DNA of 64,000 bases, from the NCBI RefSeq assembly GCF_009765995.1, contig NZ_LMUI01000020.1, positions 124,001 through 188,000 of the forward strand, given 5' to 3'. Below, piece by piece: positions 63,935 through 64,000 of the stretch. The position numbers and the translations under genes are program-made. The DNA comes from Methylocapsa sp. S129. Its GTDB lineage: Bacteria; Pseudomonadota; Alphaproteobacteria; Rhizobiales; Beijerinckiaceae. The notes under the pieces are model-generated. The model had not been told where the DNA came from, ran no database searches, and saw only the letters and a list, made by a program, of their open reading frames with translations. Each line of letters starts with the position of its first letter. Within the stretch, counting starts at the first letter, position 1.

Positions 63935-64000
63935 ATGAACGACCTTTCCCCGCTCGCGGCCGCATTGGCCGCACCGATTGCTGCCGCTCGCCCTTCCCAC
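63935..64000 (+). CDS. Start of an unidentified gene (runs off the window)
   Basis: Twenty-two codons are visible: MNDLSPLAAALAAPIAAARP and on. GAGG lies 8 nt before the ATG. The preceding 100 bp share GGAAGAGG and CGAGAGAGAG-type segments with the leader before parB, suggesting a related leader. In similar elements a large helicase/methylase-like gene often follows, but identity cannot be judged from this fragment. Confidence 0.5.
   Translation, partial: MNDLSPLAAALAAPIAAARPSH

Overview
The window looks like the chromosome of an alphaproteobacterium, most likely in the Hyphomicrobiales (Rhizobiales). Evidence: the gene order mdh-sucCD-sucA-sucB-lpd, alphaproteobacterial AddA/AddB instead of RecBCD, a lone TAXI-type receptor, a tRNA-Gly(GCC) fragment of alphaproteobacterial type, and two SOS boxes of the form GTTC-N7-GTTC. 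The family (perhaps near Beijerinckiaceae/Methylocystaceae) is a guess. 

Core part, 1-43.3 kb: ychF (partial) diverges from rplY-pth, followed by gpmA-alkB and the TCA cluster mdh, sucC, sucD, sucA, sucB, a MAPEG protein and lpd. Next come cell-envelope genes (CDP-diacylglycerol pyrophosphatase, L,D-transpeptidase, an exported isoaspartate-methyltransferase-like protein, a 900-aa membrane spermidine-synthase-like fusion, a lipoprotein). A TetR-controlled RND efflux operon, a Sel1 protein, a TAXI receptor and addBA follow. A patch near 34-35.4 kb holds an inverted pair of REP-like elements and a 120-bp direct duplication around a cytochrome b561 gene. After it lie a PQQ-type dehydrogenase, a hydroxyproline-type catabolic pair with a divergent PAS-AraC regulator, a LemA/TPM cassette, ilvC and tRNA-Lys. 

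Accessory part, 43.4-64 kb: just after tRNA-Lys lies the 3' half of a tRNA-Gly(GCC), a likely attachment-site scar. Then comes a leftward chain of nine tightly coupled genes: RHH protein, 5mC methyltransferase, Eco29kI-like GIY-YIG endonuclease, Vsr, GHKL (MutL/MORC-type) ATPase, Mrr-like nuclease-helicase fusion, unknown 176-aa protein, PIN-like protein and HNH protein. It resembles an Eco29kI-type R-M system joined to the GHKL/helicase modules known from prokaryotic R-M neighbourhoods. Beyond it are a decayed imuA, a HEPN-like protein, and a two-gene CBASS (CapV-like phospholipase and CD-NTase) placed directly behind a frameshifted SRAP gene. A divergent SRAP paralogue, an ArdC-like antirestriction protein, an unknown 304-aa protein, a ParB-like protein and small genes typical of an ICE or plasmid backbone complete the region. 

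The most notable signal is regulatory. Perfect GTTC-N7-GTTC boxes sit in exactly two divergent promoter regions of the island: imuA/R-M operon (53089-53103) and SRAP-CBASS/SRAP paralogue (57559-57573). Both defence operons may therefore be wired to LexA. Other structures worth checking are matched stem-loop leaders that overlap the ribosome binding sites of ardC and parB, and a 15-bp perfect inverted repeat at the promoter of the 188-aa protein gene.
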